Origin: Mycobacterium sp. | Lineage (GTDB): Bacteria; Actinomycetota; Actinomycetes; Mycobacteriales; Mycobacteriaceae | Assembly (NCBI RefSeq): GCF_008709575.1 | Contig: NZ_VYIK01000026.1 | Coordinates: 1 to 47,552 of the forward strand | Direction: 5' to 3' | Length of the DNA: 47,552 nucleotides | Shown: positions 37,521 to 46,062 of the stretch, piece after piece | Position numbering within the stretch: position 1 is the stretch's first letter | Layout of the letters: every line of letters begins with the position of its first letter | Notes under the pieces: model-generated | Told to the model about the DNA's origin: nothing | Seen by the model: only the letters and a program-made list of their open reading frames with translations | Databases searched by the model: none | Program-made: the position numbers and the translations under genes

Positions 37521-38564
37521 GTGCGCGAGTGCCACTGGGGCGCAAGGCCGGCGCGGCGGCGGTTCTCGAAGCAGGCTGGGAAAGACCTGGCGCGGCGCCT
37601 CGTGTGGCGCACCGACCGGGCCGTCACCGCCGATCTGCGTCGACGCTTCCTTCCGCTCGAGCCGGTCGATCTGGACCGGTTTCGCCGGCACCTGCTCGAC
37701 AACTGGTCGACAAGAGATTACTGGCAGACCGAATCCGGCAGCCATCAGCTGGAACAGCACACCGTCGGACGCCTGATCTACGACCGGCACGAATACATGC
37801 CCTGGCTCAATGCGTTACGCCCACTGCCCGGGGCGCGGGTTTTCGAGATCGGCTGTGGCACCGGGTCGTCGACTTTTGCCCTGGCCGAGCAGGGTGCACA
37901 GGTCACTGCGGTCGACGTCATGGCGGATTCGGTAGCAGTGTCACAGGAGAGATTACGACTATTCGGGCTGGGCGATCAGTCTCTGCACCACATGAACGCC
38001 ACCGACATAGGTTCGAATTTCGATCAGAAAAGCTTCGATTTCGTGCTTTTCTTCGCATCGCTGGAGCACATGACGACCGATGAGCGCCTCACCAGTCTAC
38101 GCGCGGCATGGAATCTGCTGGTCGACGACGGAATCCTCGGCATAATCGAGGCACCGAATCGGCTGTGGCTCTACGACGACCACACCGCGGACTTGCCGTT
38201 CTTCCACTGGCTGCCGGATGAGATAGCGCTGCAGTATATCCAGGAGACACCGAGATACCGAGCCGCGCCTTTCGACATCGAATCCGAGGAAGCCGAAATA
38301 GAATTGATTCGCCGGGGCCGGGGTGTGAGTTATCACGAGATCGAGTTGGCGTTGGGACCCGTCGGGACGCTCGAGTTCCTGGTCGACCGGCACAGTTTTC
38401 AAATCAAGCAGAACATGCTGCGCTGGCTCCGCTACCGATTCTCCACCAATCGCCGGTACGCTAATTTGCTGCGGCGGCAACGCCCGGACCTGCCACTGGG
38501 GCTTTTCTTACCGTACCTGGACATCGCGATCCGCAAAAATCCGGCGTGTTGCGGCCGCCGGTGA
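37521..38564 (+). CDS. Class I SAM-dependent methyltransferase
   Basis: A 347-residue methyltransferase with ARVFEIGCGTGSSTFALAEQGAQVTAVDVMADSV, FDFVLFFASLEHMTTDERL and LVDDGILGIIEAPNRLWLYDDHT. The extra 90 residues at the N-terminus (basic, WSTRDYWQTESGS) and the long C-terminal region are not recognisable domains. GTG 37521 follows GGGAGC by 6 nt. The central part (38000-38300) is less GC-rich than its neighbours. Overlaps the next gene, so the two are probably coupled. Confidence 0.83.
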   Translation: MRECHWGARPARRRFSKQAGKDLARRLVWRTDRAVTADLRRRFLPLEPVDLDRFRRHLLDNWSTRDYWQTESGSHQLEQHTVGRLIYDRHEYMPWLNALRPLPGARVFEIGCGTGSSTFALAEQGAQVTAVDVMADSVAVSQERLRLFGLGDQSLHHMNATDIGSNFDQKSFDFVLFFASLEHMTTDERLTSLRAAWNLLVDDGILGIIEAPNRLWLYDDHTADLPFFHWLPDEIALQYIQETPRYRAAPFDIESEEAEIELIRRGRGVSYHEIELALGPVGTLEFLVDRHSFQIKQNMLRWLRYRFSTNRRYANLLRRQRPDLPLGLFLPYLDIAIRKNPACCGRR

Positions 38565-39292
38565 AAGCGATTAACGTTTTGCGCGTCAGTTGCCCGCGGC
38601 GCAGTGTCCGCCTGGCCTATCGCGAAGACCGGGGTTGGATGTCAAGCTGGTTGCGTGACGCCGTCACGGACGTCAACTCACGGCGATCACTGTCGGGACG
38701 TGCCCGGGCCCGACGCTGGCACCATCTGCTCGAGGTCTTTCCGTCGTTGGCGGAGATGCGGGTGCTGGACTTGGGCGGGACACCGGCGTCCTGGCAGCTT
38801 GCGCCGGTGCGGCCGAAGTCGGTCACCACGGTGAATCTGCTGCCGCTGCAGTCGAAGGCCGAGGGGATTACTGCGATCCACGGCGACGCGTGCGACCTGC
38901 CGAGCACGGTAACGGGCGATCACTTCGACCTGGTGTATTCCAATTCGCTGCTAGAACATGTGGGCGGACATGTGCGGCGTCAACGACTCGCCGATAACGT
39001 CCACTCGCTGGCCGACCGCCATTGGGTCCAGACCCCGTACCGCTACTTTCCGATCGAACCGCACTGGCTTTTTCCCGGCATGCAGTGGTTGCCCTACGAG
39101 GCACGGGTGCAGGTATCGATGCACTGGAACCGCGGCCACGTTCGGACTCATACCCGCCAGGAGGCCCAGGATCAGGTCGACGAGATCGATCTCATCGGTA
39201 TCTCGCAGATGCGTCGGTACTTCCCGTCGTCGGTGATCTGGTACGAGCGATTCGCCGGATTGGTCAAGTCGTTGGTCGCTATCAAGACCTGA
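38561..39292 (+). CDS. SAM-dependent methyltransferase, divergent
   Basis: A 243-residue protein with a methyltransferase-like core: MRVLDLGGTPASWQL (motif I with Gly-Gly in place of GxGxG), TTVNLLP, HGDACDLPSTVTGDHFDLVYSNSLLEHVGG and WVQTPYRYFPIEPHWLFPGMQWLP, a pattern seen in small polysaccharide-locus methyltransferases. GTG 38561 overlaps the previous stop as GTGA; ATG 38639 is an alternative that would cost 26 residues. Last gene of the FkbM-led run. Confidence 0.75.
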   Translation: MKAINVLRVSCPRRSVRLAYREDRGWMSSWLRDAVTDVNSRRSLSGRARARRWHHLLEVFPSLAEMRVLDLGGTPASWQLAPVRPKSVTTVNLLPLQSKAEGITAIHGDACDLPSTVTGDHFDLVYSNSLLEHVGGHVRRQRLADNVHSLADRHWVQTPYRYFPIEPHWLFPGMQWLPYEARVQVSMHWNRGHVRTHTRQEAQDQVDEIDLIGISQMRRYFPSSVIWYERFAGLVKSLVAIKT

Positions 39293-39307
39293 GCGGCGGA
39301 CTCGCAG

Positions 39308-40309
39308 CTAGCGGCCGGCGTTGCGGGCGAGGTCGATAGCGTACTGATCGACAAACGTGCCGGCCGGCGGATCACCCTTGCCGCATGTCCCGTCGGATTC
39401 GCCGGGACGTTTGATCCACAGGTAGGCGTCGGCGTGTGCGCCCGCGGTATCGGTGGTCGGCGGCGTTCCCAGTGCCCGGCCGCTGGGGTTGCACCAGCTC
39501 AGCGCGGAGTCAGGTGCCGGCCCGGCGCCGTTGCGCGACGTGTCGATCACGTAGTGCGAGCCGTTGGTGAGCGCCGAGATCGCCTCGCCGTAGCCGATTT
39601 CGTCTTCGGTGGTGAAGAAGTTCGCCGTGTTGAGGCTGAAACCGCGCGCCCGATCGACACCGACCGCGTTGAGCCGGGCGGCCATGTCCTCGGGGCTGTG
39701 CCAGCGCAGGTGACCACCGTCGACGTAGACGGCGGTGGCCGGATTGCGCGACAGCGTGTCGACCGCATAGCGAATCAGATCGAACCGTTCCCGGCGCTGC
39801 TCAGCCGACAGGCAGTCGGCCATGGCGAGGGCATCGGGTTCGAGGATGATCGCCGTCGGCGCTGCGGCGACGTCGGCGGCGATGCCGTCGATCCAGGCGC
39901 GGTACTCAGCGGCGCTCCCGAAGCCGCCCGCGGCAAAACTGCCGCAGTCGCGGTGCGGGATCGCATACAGCGCCAGAACTGGGATAGCGCCGGCCGCCTG
40001 CGCGTCACCGGTGTACTTGGCGACCGTCGCCGCCGACGAGCCCGGGACCACCCAGTACGCCTGCGGTGTGTTGGCGATCGTGGTCAACTCCGGGCTCGGC
40101 GGATCGGCCCGCTGGGCGGCCCGCATGGCCGCCGACGTGGGATTGACGTAGAAGGGCAGACCGGCCAACGGGTTGACCTCCCCGGCCAACCGCACCGCCG
40201 GGGCCCGACCGACCGGTGCCGAGCCGACGAGACAACCCAGGACCACGATCGCCGCCGTCAGCAATGAGACGATCGACCGCGCGACTGCACCAAGCGCTGA
40301 GCACAACAC
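39308..40309 (-). CDS. Secreted glycoside hydrolase family 6 beta-1,4-glucanase
   Basis: A 333-residue GH6 enzyme, an inverting cellulase/cellobiohydrolase relative that cuts beta-1,4-glucan. All family blocks are present: VLALYAIPHRDCGSFAAGG with acid Asp121, IILEPDALA with Asp159, VYVDGGHLRW, GFSLNTANF, YVIDTSRNGAG, SWCNPSGRALG and AYLWIKRPGESDGTC. An N-terminal hydrophobic stretch (IVSLLTAAIVVLGCLVGSAPVGRA) acts as signal peptide. No carbohydrate-binding module is attached. GTG 40309 is the only suitable start. It stands between the polysaccharide genes and the tRNAs, on the opposite strand from its neighbour, so its link to the locus is positional only. Confidence 0.93.
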   Translation of the reverse strand: MLCSALGAVARSIVSLLTAAIVVLGCLVGSAPVGRAPAVRLAGEVNPLAGLPFYVNPTSAAMRAAQRADPPSPELTTIANTPQAYWVVPGSSAATVAKYTGDAQAAGAIPVLALYAIPHRDCGSFAAGGFGSAAEYRAWIDGIAADVAAAPTAIILEPDALAMADCLSAEQRRERFDLIRYAVDTLSRNPATAVYVDGGHLRWHSPEDMAARLNAVGVDRARGFSLNTANFFTTEDEIGYGEAISALTNGSHYVIDTSRNGAGPAPDSALSWCNPSGRALGTPPTTDTAGAHADAYLWIKRPGESDGTCGKGDPPAGTFVDQYAIDLARNAGR

Positions 40310-40426
40310 CCCCGGAAAGTTAGTGCTATCGAGTACACAGCGTCAATCGCGGTGGGACAGCAGGGGGCGCCGGGAACGCTGTACCGGGCATCGGGGTCTC
40401 ATACCGGCCGGAACTTGCCATCTGGG

Positions 40427-40499
40427 CGCGCCCGAAGGGATTCGAACCCCCAACCTTCTGATCCGTAGTCAGATGCTCTATCCGTTGAGCTACGGGCGC
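40427..40499 (-). tRNA. tRNA-Arg (anticodon ACG)
   Basis: A 73-nt cloverleaf with acceptor stem GCGCCCG/CGGGCGC, D-arm GCTC/GAGC, anticodon stem TCTGA/TCAGA with loop CTACGGA, T-arm GGGGGTTCGAATCCCTT and discriminator G. CCA is not encoded. Confidence 0.95.
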
Positions 40500-40523
40500 C
40501 CGGTTGTTCAATTGTTCCGGCGG

Positions 40524-40612
40524 CGGAGGCGAGAGGATTTGAACCTCCGGTCCCCGGGTAAGAGGACAACTCATTAGCAGTGAGTCCCATTCGGCCGCTC
40601 TGGCACGCCTCC
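40524..40612 (-). tRNA. tRNA-Ser (anticodon GCT)
   Basis: An 89-nt class II tRNA: acceptor GGAGGCG/CGCCTCC, anticodon stem ACTCA/TGAGT with loop CTGCTAA, a long variable arm (TGTCCTC...GGGGACC region) and T-arm GGAGGTTCAAATCCTCT. It lies 24 bp upstream of the tRNA-Arg on the same strand, so they are probably one transcript. Confidence 0.95.
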
Positions 40613-40700
40613 TCGGATTTCCTGAGGGTACCGGACCCCGATCGGGGTCCTGGAACCGCCGCGGAGCACAGCGTACACAGCACGCACATATGCTGTCGAC

Positions 40701-41768
40701 GTGACCGCCCGCCTGCGCCCCGAGCTGGCCGAGCTGCCCGCCTACGTCGAGGGCAAGACGATCACCGGGGCGATCAAGCTGGCCAGCAACGAGACGGTGC
40801 ACGGTCCGCTGCCCGCGGTGCGCGCCGCGATCGAACAGGCGATCGCCACGATCAACCGCTATCCCGACAACCACAACACCGAACTGCGCTCGCGGCTGGT
40901 GGCGCACCTGGAGCCCGAAGGCCGGTTCACCCCCGGGCACATCGCCGTCGGCTGCGGCTCGGCGAGCCTGTGCCAACGGTTGATCCAGGCCACCGCCACC
41001 GTCGGCGACGAGGTGCTGTACGGGTGGCCCAGCTTCGAGATGTACCCGTTGCAGGTCCGGGTCGCCGGTGCCGTCCCGATCCAGGTGCCGCTGCGCGACG
41101 ACACCTTCGACCTCGACGCCATGCTCGCCGCGGTCACCGACCGCACCCGGCTGATCTTTGTCTGCAACCCCAACAACCCGACGTCCACCGTCGTCGAGCC
41201 GGCGGCGCTGGCCCGATTCGTTCAAACGGTGCCGTCGCACATCGTGGTCGCCATCGACGAGGCCTACGTCGAGTACATCCGTGACGGGCTGCAGCCGGAC
41301 AGCCTCGGTCTGGTCCGCTCCTACAGCAATGTCGTTGTGCTGCGGACGTTTTCAAAGGCCTACGGGTTGGCCGGCCTGCGGGTGGGCTACGCGGTCGGCG
41401 ATCCGCGGGTCATCACCGCCCTGAACAAAGTCGCGGTGCCGTTCAGCACGACCACGCTGTCGCAGGCCGCGGCGATCGCCTCGCTGGACGCCGCCGACGA
41501 GCTGCTGGCCCGCACCGACGCCGTGGTCACCCAACGCGCGCGGGTCGCCGCCGCGCTGCGCTCCGCCGGTTTCCGGCTGCCGGAGTCACAGGCCAACTTC
41601 GTCTGGTTGCCGCTGGGCGCGCGCACTCCAGACTTCGTCATGCGGGCAGCCGATGCGGGCCTCGTGGTGCGCCCGTACGGAGCCGACGGCGTGCGGATCA
41701 CGATCGGGGCGCCGGAGGAGAACGACGCCCTGGTGAGGTTCGCCGCGGGCTGGATAGGAAGCGAGTGA
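40701..41768 (+). CDS. hisC2: Histidinol-phosphate/aromatic amino acid aminotransferase
   Basis: PLP-dependent class I/II aminotransferase of 355 residues. IKLASNETVHGP opens the fold, FVCNPNNPTST and Asp186 in AIDEAY contact the cofactor, and Lys219 in RTFSKAYGLAGLRVGY forms the Schiff base. It belongs to the HisC/aromatic aminotransferase group; M. tuberculosis hisC2 (also called pat) has the same neighbours (tRNAs, echA21, HNH gene, lipE), and that is the basis for the symbol. Substrate preference (histidinol phosphate or aromatic 2-oxo acids) is not fixed by sequence. Start GTG 40701. Confidence 0.88.
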   Translation: MTARLRPELAELPAYVEGKTITGAIKLASNETVHGPLPAVRAAIEQAIATINRYPDNHNTELRSRLVAHLEPEGRFTPGHIAVGCGSASLCQRLIQATATVGDEVLYGWPSFEMYPLQVRVAGAVPIQVPLRDDTFDLDAMLAAVTDRTRLIFVCNPNNPTSTVVEPAALARFVQTVPSHIVVAIDEAYVEYIRDGLQPDSLGLVRSYSNVVVLRTFSKAYGLAGLRVGYAVGDPRVITALNKVAVPFSTTTLSQAAAIASLDAADELLARTDAVVTQRARVAAALRSAGFRLPESQANFVWLPLGARTPDFVMRAADAGLVVRPYGADGVRITIGAPEENDALVRFAAGWIGSE

Positions 41769-41772
41769 TCCC

Positions 41773-42597
41773 ATGAGCCGGCAGTATGACTCCGTCACTG
41801 TCGAGACCAAAGACCACGTGGCCACGGTGACACTGATCGGGCCCGGCAAAGGCAACGCGATGGGACCGGCGTTCTGGTCGGAGATGCCCGAGGTGTTCGG
41901 CGCCTTGGACGCCGACCCCGAGGTGCGGGCCATCGTGGTGACCGGCTCGGGCCGCAACTTCAGCTACGGCCTGGACGTGCCGGCAATGGGCGGCACGCTC
42001 GCCCCGGTCCTGGCCGAGGGCGCGCTGGCCCGGCCCCGCGCCGAGTTCCACGCCGAGGTGCTGCGCATGCAAGACGCGATCAGCGCCGTCGCCGACTGCC
42101 GCACCCCCACCGTCGCCTCGGTGCACGGCTGGTGCATCGGCGGCGGCGTCGACCTGATCTCGGCGGTGGACATCCGCTATGCCAGCGCCGACGCCAAATT
42201 CTCTGTGCGAGAGGTCAAGCTGGCGATGGTCGCCGACGTCGGCAGCCTCGCACGGCTGCCGTTGATCCTCTCCGACGGGCATCTGCGAGAGTTGGCGCTG
42301 ACAGGCAAGGACATCGACGCCGCGCGCGCCGAGAAGATCGGCCTGGTCAACGACGTGTTCGCCGACGCCGACGCCGCCTTGGCCGCCGCGCACGCCACCG
42401 CCGCCGAGATCGCCGCGAACCCGCCGCTCACCGTGCGCGGCATCAAGGACGTCCTCGACCAGCAACGCCATGCGGCGGTGTCGGCGAGTCTGCGGTATGT
42501 GGCCGCCTGGAACGCGGCGTTCCTGCCGTCCAAGGACCTGACCGAGGGCATCTCGGCGACGTTCGCCAAACGCCCGCCGAAGTTCACCGGGGAGTAG
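41773..42597 (+). CDS. echA21: Enoyl-CoA hydratase/isomerase family protein, dienoyl-CoA isomerase-like
   Basis: Crotonase-fold protein of 274 residues. The oxyanion-hole blocks are [14 protein letters not shown] and [10 protein letters not shown]. The acidic residues Asp127 (GGGVD), Glu147 (SVREV) and Asp155 (VADVG) occupy the places of the catalytic trio of delta3,5-delta2,4-dienoyl-CoA isomerase rather than the Glu-Glu pair of hydratases, so an isomerase role in unsaturated fatty acid breakdown is more likely. ATG 41773 is 4 bp after hisC2, probably co-transcribed. The symbol rests on matching gene order with M. tuberculosis Rv3774. Confidence 0.87.
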   Translation: MSRQYDSVTVETKDHVATVTLIGPGKGNAMGPAFWSEMPEVFGALDADPEVRAIVVTGSGRNFSYGLDVPAMGGTLAPVLAEGALARPRAEFHAEVLRMQDAISAVADCRTPTVASVHGWCIGGGVDLISAVDIRYASADAKFSVREVKLAMVADVGSLARLPLILSDGHLRELALTGKDIDAARAEKIGLVNDVFADADAALAAAHATAAEIAANPPLTVRGIKDVLDQQRHAAVSASLRYVAAWNAAFLPSKDLTEGISATFAKRPPKFTGE

Positions 42598-43960
42598 GGT
42601 CATCGTCGGCCTCGCCATCCCGCAGCAGTTTTTCGGGGTGGTGGAAGACGTTGGTCCGGGGTTGGCCGCGGTCGAGGTGCGGCGGCGGAATCCATTCAGT
42701 CAGTCCGTCTTTGCGTGTGCGCGTGGTCCAGCCGCCGCTGGTGACGAGCTTGTGGTGTGGCCGGCACGCCTGGGTCAGGCCGTCGATGCCGGTTTCGCGG
42801 CATTGCGCGTAATCGGTGACGTGGTGGACTTCGGTCAGATAGCCGGGCACGTCGCAGTTCGGGAAGGAGCAGCCGCGGTCCTTGGCGTGCAACACAATGC
42901 GCTGTCCTGGCGAAGCCAGCCGCTTGGTGTGATACAGCCCGATCGCTGTGCCCTCGTCGAAGATCGCCAGGTAATGGTGGGCGTGGGAGGCCAGCCGGAT
43001 CACATCGGACATCGGTAGCCAGCTGCCCCCGCCCGTGCGGCCCGTGCCGCAGCCGGATTCGAGTTCTCGCAGCGTGGTCGTGACGATGATGCTCGCCGGT
43101 AGCCCGTTGTGTTGGCCCACGTTTCCGGAGGCCAGCAGCGCCCGGCCGGCGGCGTTGAGCGCGTCGTGGTTGCGCTGGCCGGTGCTGCGGGTGTCGGCGT
43201 CGATGGCGGCCTGCGACGGGGTGCCGCTGGTGCAGGGTTCGGCATCGGCCGGGTTGCACATGCCCGGAGCGCCCAGCTTCGCCAGCACCGCATCGAGGGT
43301 GGCGCGGGCCTCCGGCGTCACATAGCCGCTGATCGCCGACATGCCGTCGATGCCCTGTTTGCCGATGACGAAACTGCGGCGGCGGGCCCGGTCCTCGTCG
43401 GTGAAATTGCCGTCGGGATTCAGGCAATCGGTGAGCTTGTCGGCCAGCTTGCTCAATTGGTCGGGGCGAAACTCGCCGCCCTGGCGAGCCAGCTGGGCTT
43501 CGGCTTTCCCCCGCGTCTCGACATCGACGAAGTCCGGCAGGCGATGCCAAAAGTCCCGGATCACCGCCACGTGACCGGGACCGATGCGGCCGGCGCGCTG
43601 CGCTTCGGCCGTGGCAGCCAGGACCGGCTCCAGGGGCTCGCCGGTCAACGTCCGCCGCGGCCCCAGATCTTCGGCTTCCCGAATGCGCCGGGCGGCCTCG
43701 GCGCGGGTGATGCGCAGCCGATCGGCCAACGCGAACGGCAGCTTGCCGCCCAGTTCGGCGGCGTCGGCCTGTTCTGCGATCCCGTTGATCAGCGGATGTT
43801 CGACGGCCGGCAGTCGGCGGCGCACGCGCTCGCAGCGCTCCAGCATGGCCAGCCGCTCCGGAGTGGTCAGCACGTCGAAGGACAACTCCAACGCCCGGCG
43901 CAGATCGGCCTCGAGCGCGTCGAAAACCTCGACGACCTCCTCGCGGCTATTCGAACACAT
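42584..43960 (-). CDS. DUF222/HNH endonuclease-domain protein, 13E12 repeat family
   Basis: A 458-residue protein with an N-terminal DUF222 domain ([49 protein letters not shown]) and a C-terminal HNH-like zinc site ([24 protein letters not shown]...[13 protein letters not shown]). These multicopy actinobacterial proteins are presumed nucleases of unknown role. The Asn of the HNH core is not evident in GIDGLTQAC, so activity is uncertain. ATG 43960 lies inside an SOS box. Its last 14 bp overlap the convergent echA21. Corresponds in position to M. tuberculosis Rv3776. Confidence 0.9.
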   Translation of the reverse strand: MCSNSREEVVEVFDALEADLRRALELSFDVLTTPERLAMLERCERVRRRLPAVEHPLINGIAEQADAAELGGKLPFALADRLRITRAEAARRIREAEDLGPRRTLTGEPLEPVLAATAEAQRAGRIGPGHVAVIRDFWHRLPDFVDVETRGKAEAQLARQGGEFRPDQLSKLADKLTDCLNPDGNFTDEDRARRRSFVIGKQGIDGMSAISGYVTPEARATLDAVLAKLGAPGMCNPADAEPCTSGTPSQAAIDADTRSTGQRNHDALNAAGRALLASGNVGQHNGLPASIIVTTTLRELESGCGTGRTGGGSWLPMSDVIRLASHAHHYLAIFDEGTAIGLYHTKRLASPGQRIVLHAKDRGCSFPNCDVPGYLTEVHHVTDYAQCRETGIDGLTQACRPHHKLVTSGGWTTRTRKDGLTEWIPPPHLDRGQPRTNVFHHPEKLLRDGEADDDPTPR

Positions 43961-43966
43961 ATTCGA
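43951..43966 (-). promoter_or_regulatory. LexA (SOS) box overlapping the DUF222/HNH start codon
   Basis: TCGAAC-ACAT-ATTCGA on the plus strand matches the mycobacterial SOS box TCGAAC-N4-GTTCGA at 11 of 12 fixed positions. The start codon of the HNH gene lies inside it, so LexA binding would block expression until DNA damage. The box is also 151 bp from the lipE start and could touch its promoter. Confidence 0.75.
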
Positions 43967-44117
43967 AATATATACCCGGCGCCCACTGGGAGCACCGCCA
44001 GACCGGCGCCCACATCCTCAACTGTGGATAAAACCCGCACTGTGGACAACTCTGACCGGCAGGCCGGCACGTACCCTCGCGATTGGGCAAGACCGCGTCC
44101 CGACAGAGAGGCCACGC

Positions 44118-45380
44118 ATGACCGACGACGGCAGGATCCGTGTCCCCGCCGACCTCGACGCCGTCACGGCGGTCGCCGCCGAAGACCACTCCGAGGTCGA
44201 CCCCGCAGCCGTGGAACGCATCTGGGAGGCGGTGCGGTACTGGTATCGGGCCGGAATGCATCCCGCGATCCAGCTGTGCCTGCGCCACAACGGCAAGGTG
44301 GTGCTCAACCGCGCAATCGGGCACGGCTGGGGCAACGCTCCGAGCGATCCGCCCGACGCCGAAAAAATCCCGGTCAAAACCGACACCCCGTTCTGCGTGT
44401 ACTCGACCGCCAAGGCCATCACGGCGACCGTGGTGCACATGCTCGTCGAGCGCGGACAGTTCTCCCTCGACGACCGGGTCTGCGACTACCTGCCCGATTA
44501 CACCAGCCATGGTAAGGACCGCACCACGATCCGGCACGTGCTGACCCACAGCGCCGGCGTTCCGTTTCCCACCGGCCCGAGACCCGACGTCACCCGCGTC
44601 GACGACAGCGCGTATGCCCGCGAGCAGCTCGCCAAGCTGAAGCCGCTGTACCGGCCGGGTCTGATCCATCTCTACCACGCGCTGACCTGGGGGCCGCTGA
44701 TGCGTGAAATCATCTCGGCCGCCACCGGCAAAGACATTCGCGAGATTCTGGCCACCGAAATCCTCGACCCACTGGGCTTCCGCTGGACCAACTTCGGCGT
44801 CGCCAAGCACGATCTCGCGCTGGTCGCACCGAGTCATGCCACCGGCAAGCCGTTGCCCGCGCCGCTCGCCGCGGTTTTCCGCAAGGCGATCGGCGGCTCG
44901 GTGCACCAGATCATCCCGTTCAGCAACAGCCCGCTGTATCTGACCACGGTGATCCCGTCGTCCAACACCGTCTCGAACGCCGACGAACTGTCGCGCTTTG
45001 CTGAAATCTGGTGCCGTGGTGGCGAACTCGACGGGGTTCGTGTCCTGCGGCCGGAAACACTGCGCGACGCGGTACGCGAATGCCGCAGGCTAAGACCGGA
45101 TTTCGCCACCGGACTCGCGCCACTTCGCTGGGGAACGGGATTCATGCTGGGATCGAACCGATTCGGGCCGTTCGGGCGTAACGCACCGGCGGCGTTCGGA
45201 CACCTCGGCCTGGTCAACGTCGCGATCTGGGCCGATCCCGAGCGCAAGCTGGCCGCCGGACTGGTGAGCAGCGGCAAGCCCGGCCGCGATGTCGCACCCA
45301 AGCGCTACACCGCGCTGATGGACCGTATCGCCGCCGAGATTCCACGGGTCGCCAGCACAGGCGGTGGCGGAGGGATTTGA
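44118..45380 (+). CDS. lipE: Serine hydrolase, beta-lactamase/esterase family
   Basis: A 420-residue class C beta-lactamase-like hydrolase. The nucleophile motif is YSTAKAI (Ser96, Lys99), a Tyr in HLYHALTWG stands for YxN, and FGHLGLVNV stands for the KTG/HxG box; such proteins are usually esterases or lipases. No signal peptide. ATG 44118 has GAGAGG about 8 nt upstream; the frame open to 43584 only shadows the HNH gene. The stop (45378-45380) lies inside the tRNA-Ser remnant, so the last few residues (GGGGGI) are encoded by it. Symbol from gene order shared with M. tuberculosis Rv3775. Confidence 0.85.
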   Translation: MTDDGRIRVPADLDAVTAVAAEDHSEVDPAAVERIWEAVRYWYRAGMHPAIQLCLRHNGKVVLNRAIGHGWGNAPSDPPDAEKIPVKTDTPFCVYSTAKAITATVVHMLVERGQFSLDDRVCDYLPDYTSHGKDRTTIRHVLTHSAGVPFPTGPRPDVTRVDDSAYAREQLAKLKPLYRPGLIHLYHALTWGPLMREIISAATGKDIREILATEILDPLGFRWTNFGVAKHDLALVAPSHATGKPLPAPLAAVFRKAIGGSVHQIIPFSNSPLYLTTVIPSSNTVSNADELSRFAEIWCRGGELDGVRVLRPETLRDAVRECRRLRPDFATGLAPLRWGTGFMLGSNRFGPFGRNAPAAFGHLGLVNVAIWADPERKLAAGLVSSGKPGRDVAPKRYTALMDRIAAEIPRVASTGGGGGI

Positions 45381-45416
45381 ACCCCCGGACGGTGTTAGCC
45401 GTCTCTCGCGTTCAAG
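45362..45416 (-). pseudogene. 3' fragment of a tRNA-Ser gene, probable attachment-site half
   Basis: Read on the minus strand: CTTGAAC from an anticodon loop, the variable arm GACGG/CCGTC, T-arm GGGGGTTCAAATCCCTC, acceptor half CGCCACC and discriminator G. The matching 5' acceptor (GGTGGCG), D-arm and anticodon 5' stem are not found upstream, where the sequence reads CTGGTGCGTCTAG. This is what integration into a tRNA 3' end leaves behind. The following 45381-45613 holds no convincing gene. Confidence 0.75.
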
Positions 45417-45613
45417 CTAGACGCACCAGGGTATTTGCTTTCTCCGACCTTGTACTCTCTCGTCCGCGGTAGTCCTCTGATCTGGGGATTTGTGAATCTA
45501 CGCCAGGTCGTCGAGGTGCGCAATTGTGTCATCGCTGTGTCAGTGACTTCTCCGACGGCGGGCGCCCGACGAAGACCCACGGCGCGCAGCCACGCCGATA
45601 GAGCGCCCGCAGG

Positions 45614-45961
45614 TCACCGGCGCCGGTACAGCTCAGCGTTCGTGTCGATGTCGTAGGCCCTGACGATCGCCGACGCCGGAACCGGTATCAGCACCCTGGC
45701 CTCGAACTCGGTGCCAGTCGCGATGTGCACCATGGCCGGGTCCAGCTCCACGACGATCACAACCAGGTCCTCCACGGTGTCTTCGAACGCTTCTGATAGC
45801 CAGTTCCAGCTCGCGGAATCGAGAGCTTCCCGGCTGGTGAAGAAGAACGTCGCCGGGTATTGCTCGCCGATGTCGATGGACCGGGGACCGATCCGGGGAA
45901 CGAACCCTTCGCGCAGAATTACGGCCATCGCCGACAACGTGGTCACGTGCAGCAGCTCCAT
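45614..45961 (-). CDS. Hypothetical protein, possibly ADP-ribosyltransferase-fold
   Basis: A 115-residue acidic protein not assigned to a family. It opens with MELLHVTTLSAMAVILREGFVPRIG-type sequence; the H-x-T near the start followed by A..ILREG resembles the beginning of small ADP-ribosyltransferase-fold proteins (RNA 2'-phosphotransferase or DarT relatives). PATFFFTSREALDSASWNWL and a strand-rich C-terminal half follow. No partner gene adjoins it in its own direction, and it lies divergent from the MazE/MazF operon with a 139-bp gap. The start ATG 45961 lacks a clear ribosome-binding site. Function unknown. Confidence 0.5.
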   Translation of the reverse strand: MELLHVTTLSAMAVILREGFVPRIGPRSIDIGEQYPATFFFTSREALDSASWNWLSEAFEDTVEDLVVIVVELDPAMVHIATGTEFEARVLIPVPASAIVRAYDIDTNAELYRRR

Positions 45962-46062
45962 GGTCGCAGAGTTTGAGACGAATCGCCGGCAGGAGTGATG
46001 CCCGACGCTGCCGGCGTCACTGGCGCTGTGTCAGGTCCTGTGCGGGCACTTAGGCGGCTGGG

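Noticed and set aside
43584..44117. Upstream part of the lipE frame
   Set aside because: Shadow of the DUF222/HNH gene; ATG 44118 has a ribosome-binding site and starts the conserved protein.
45362..45450. Complete tRNA-Ser gene
   Set aside because: T-arm, variable arm and 3' acceptor are good, but no 5' acceptor GGTGGCG, D-arm or pairing anticodon stem exists upstream.
45395..45580. Remnant of an integrase next to the tRNA fragment
   Set aside because: The 61-codon minus-strand frame has no tyrosine-recombinase motifs and overlaps the tRNA piece.
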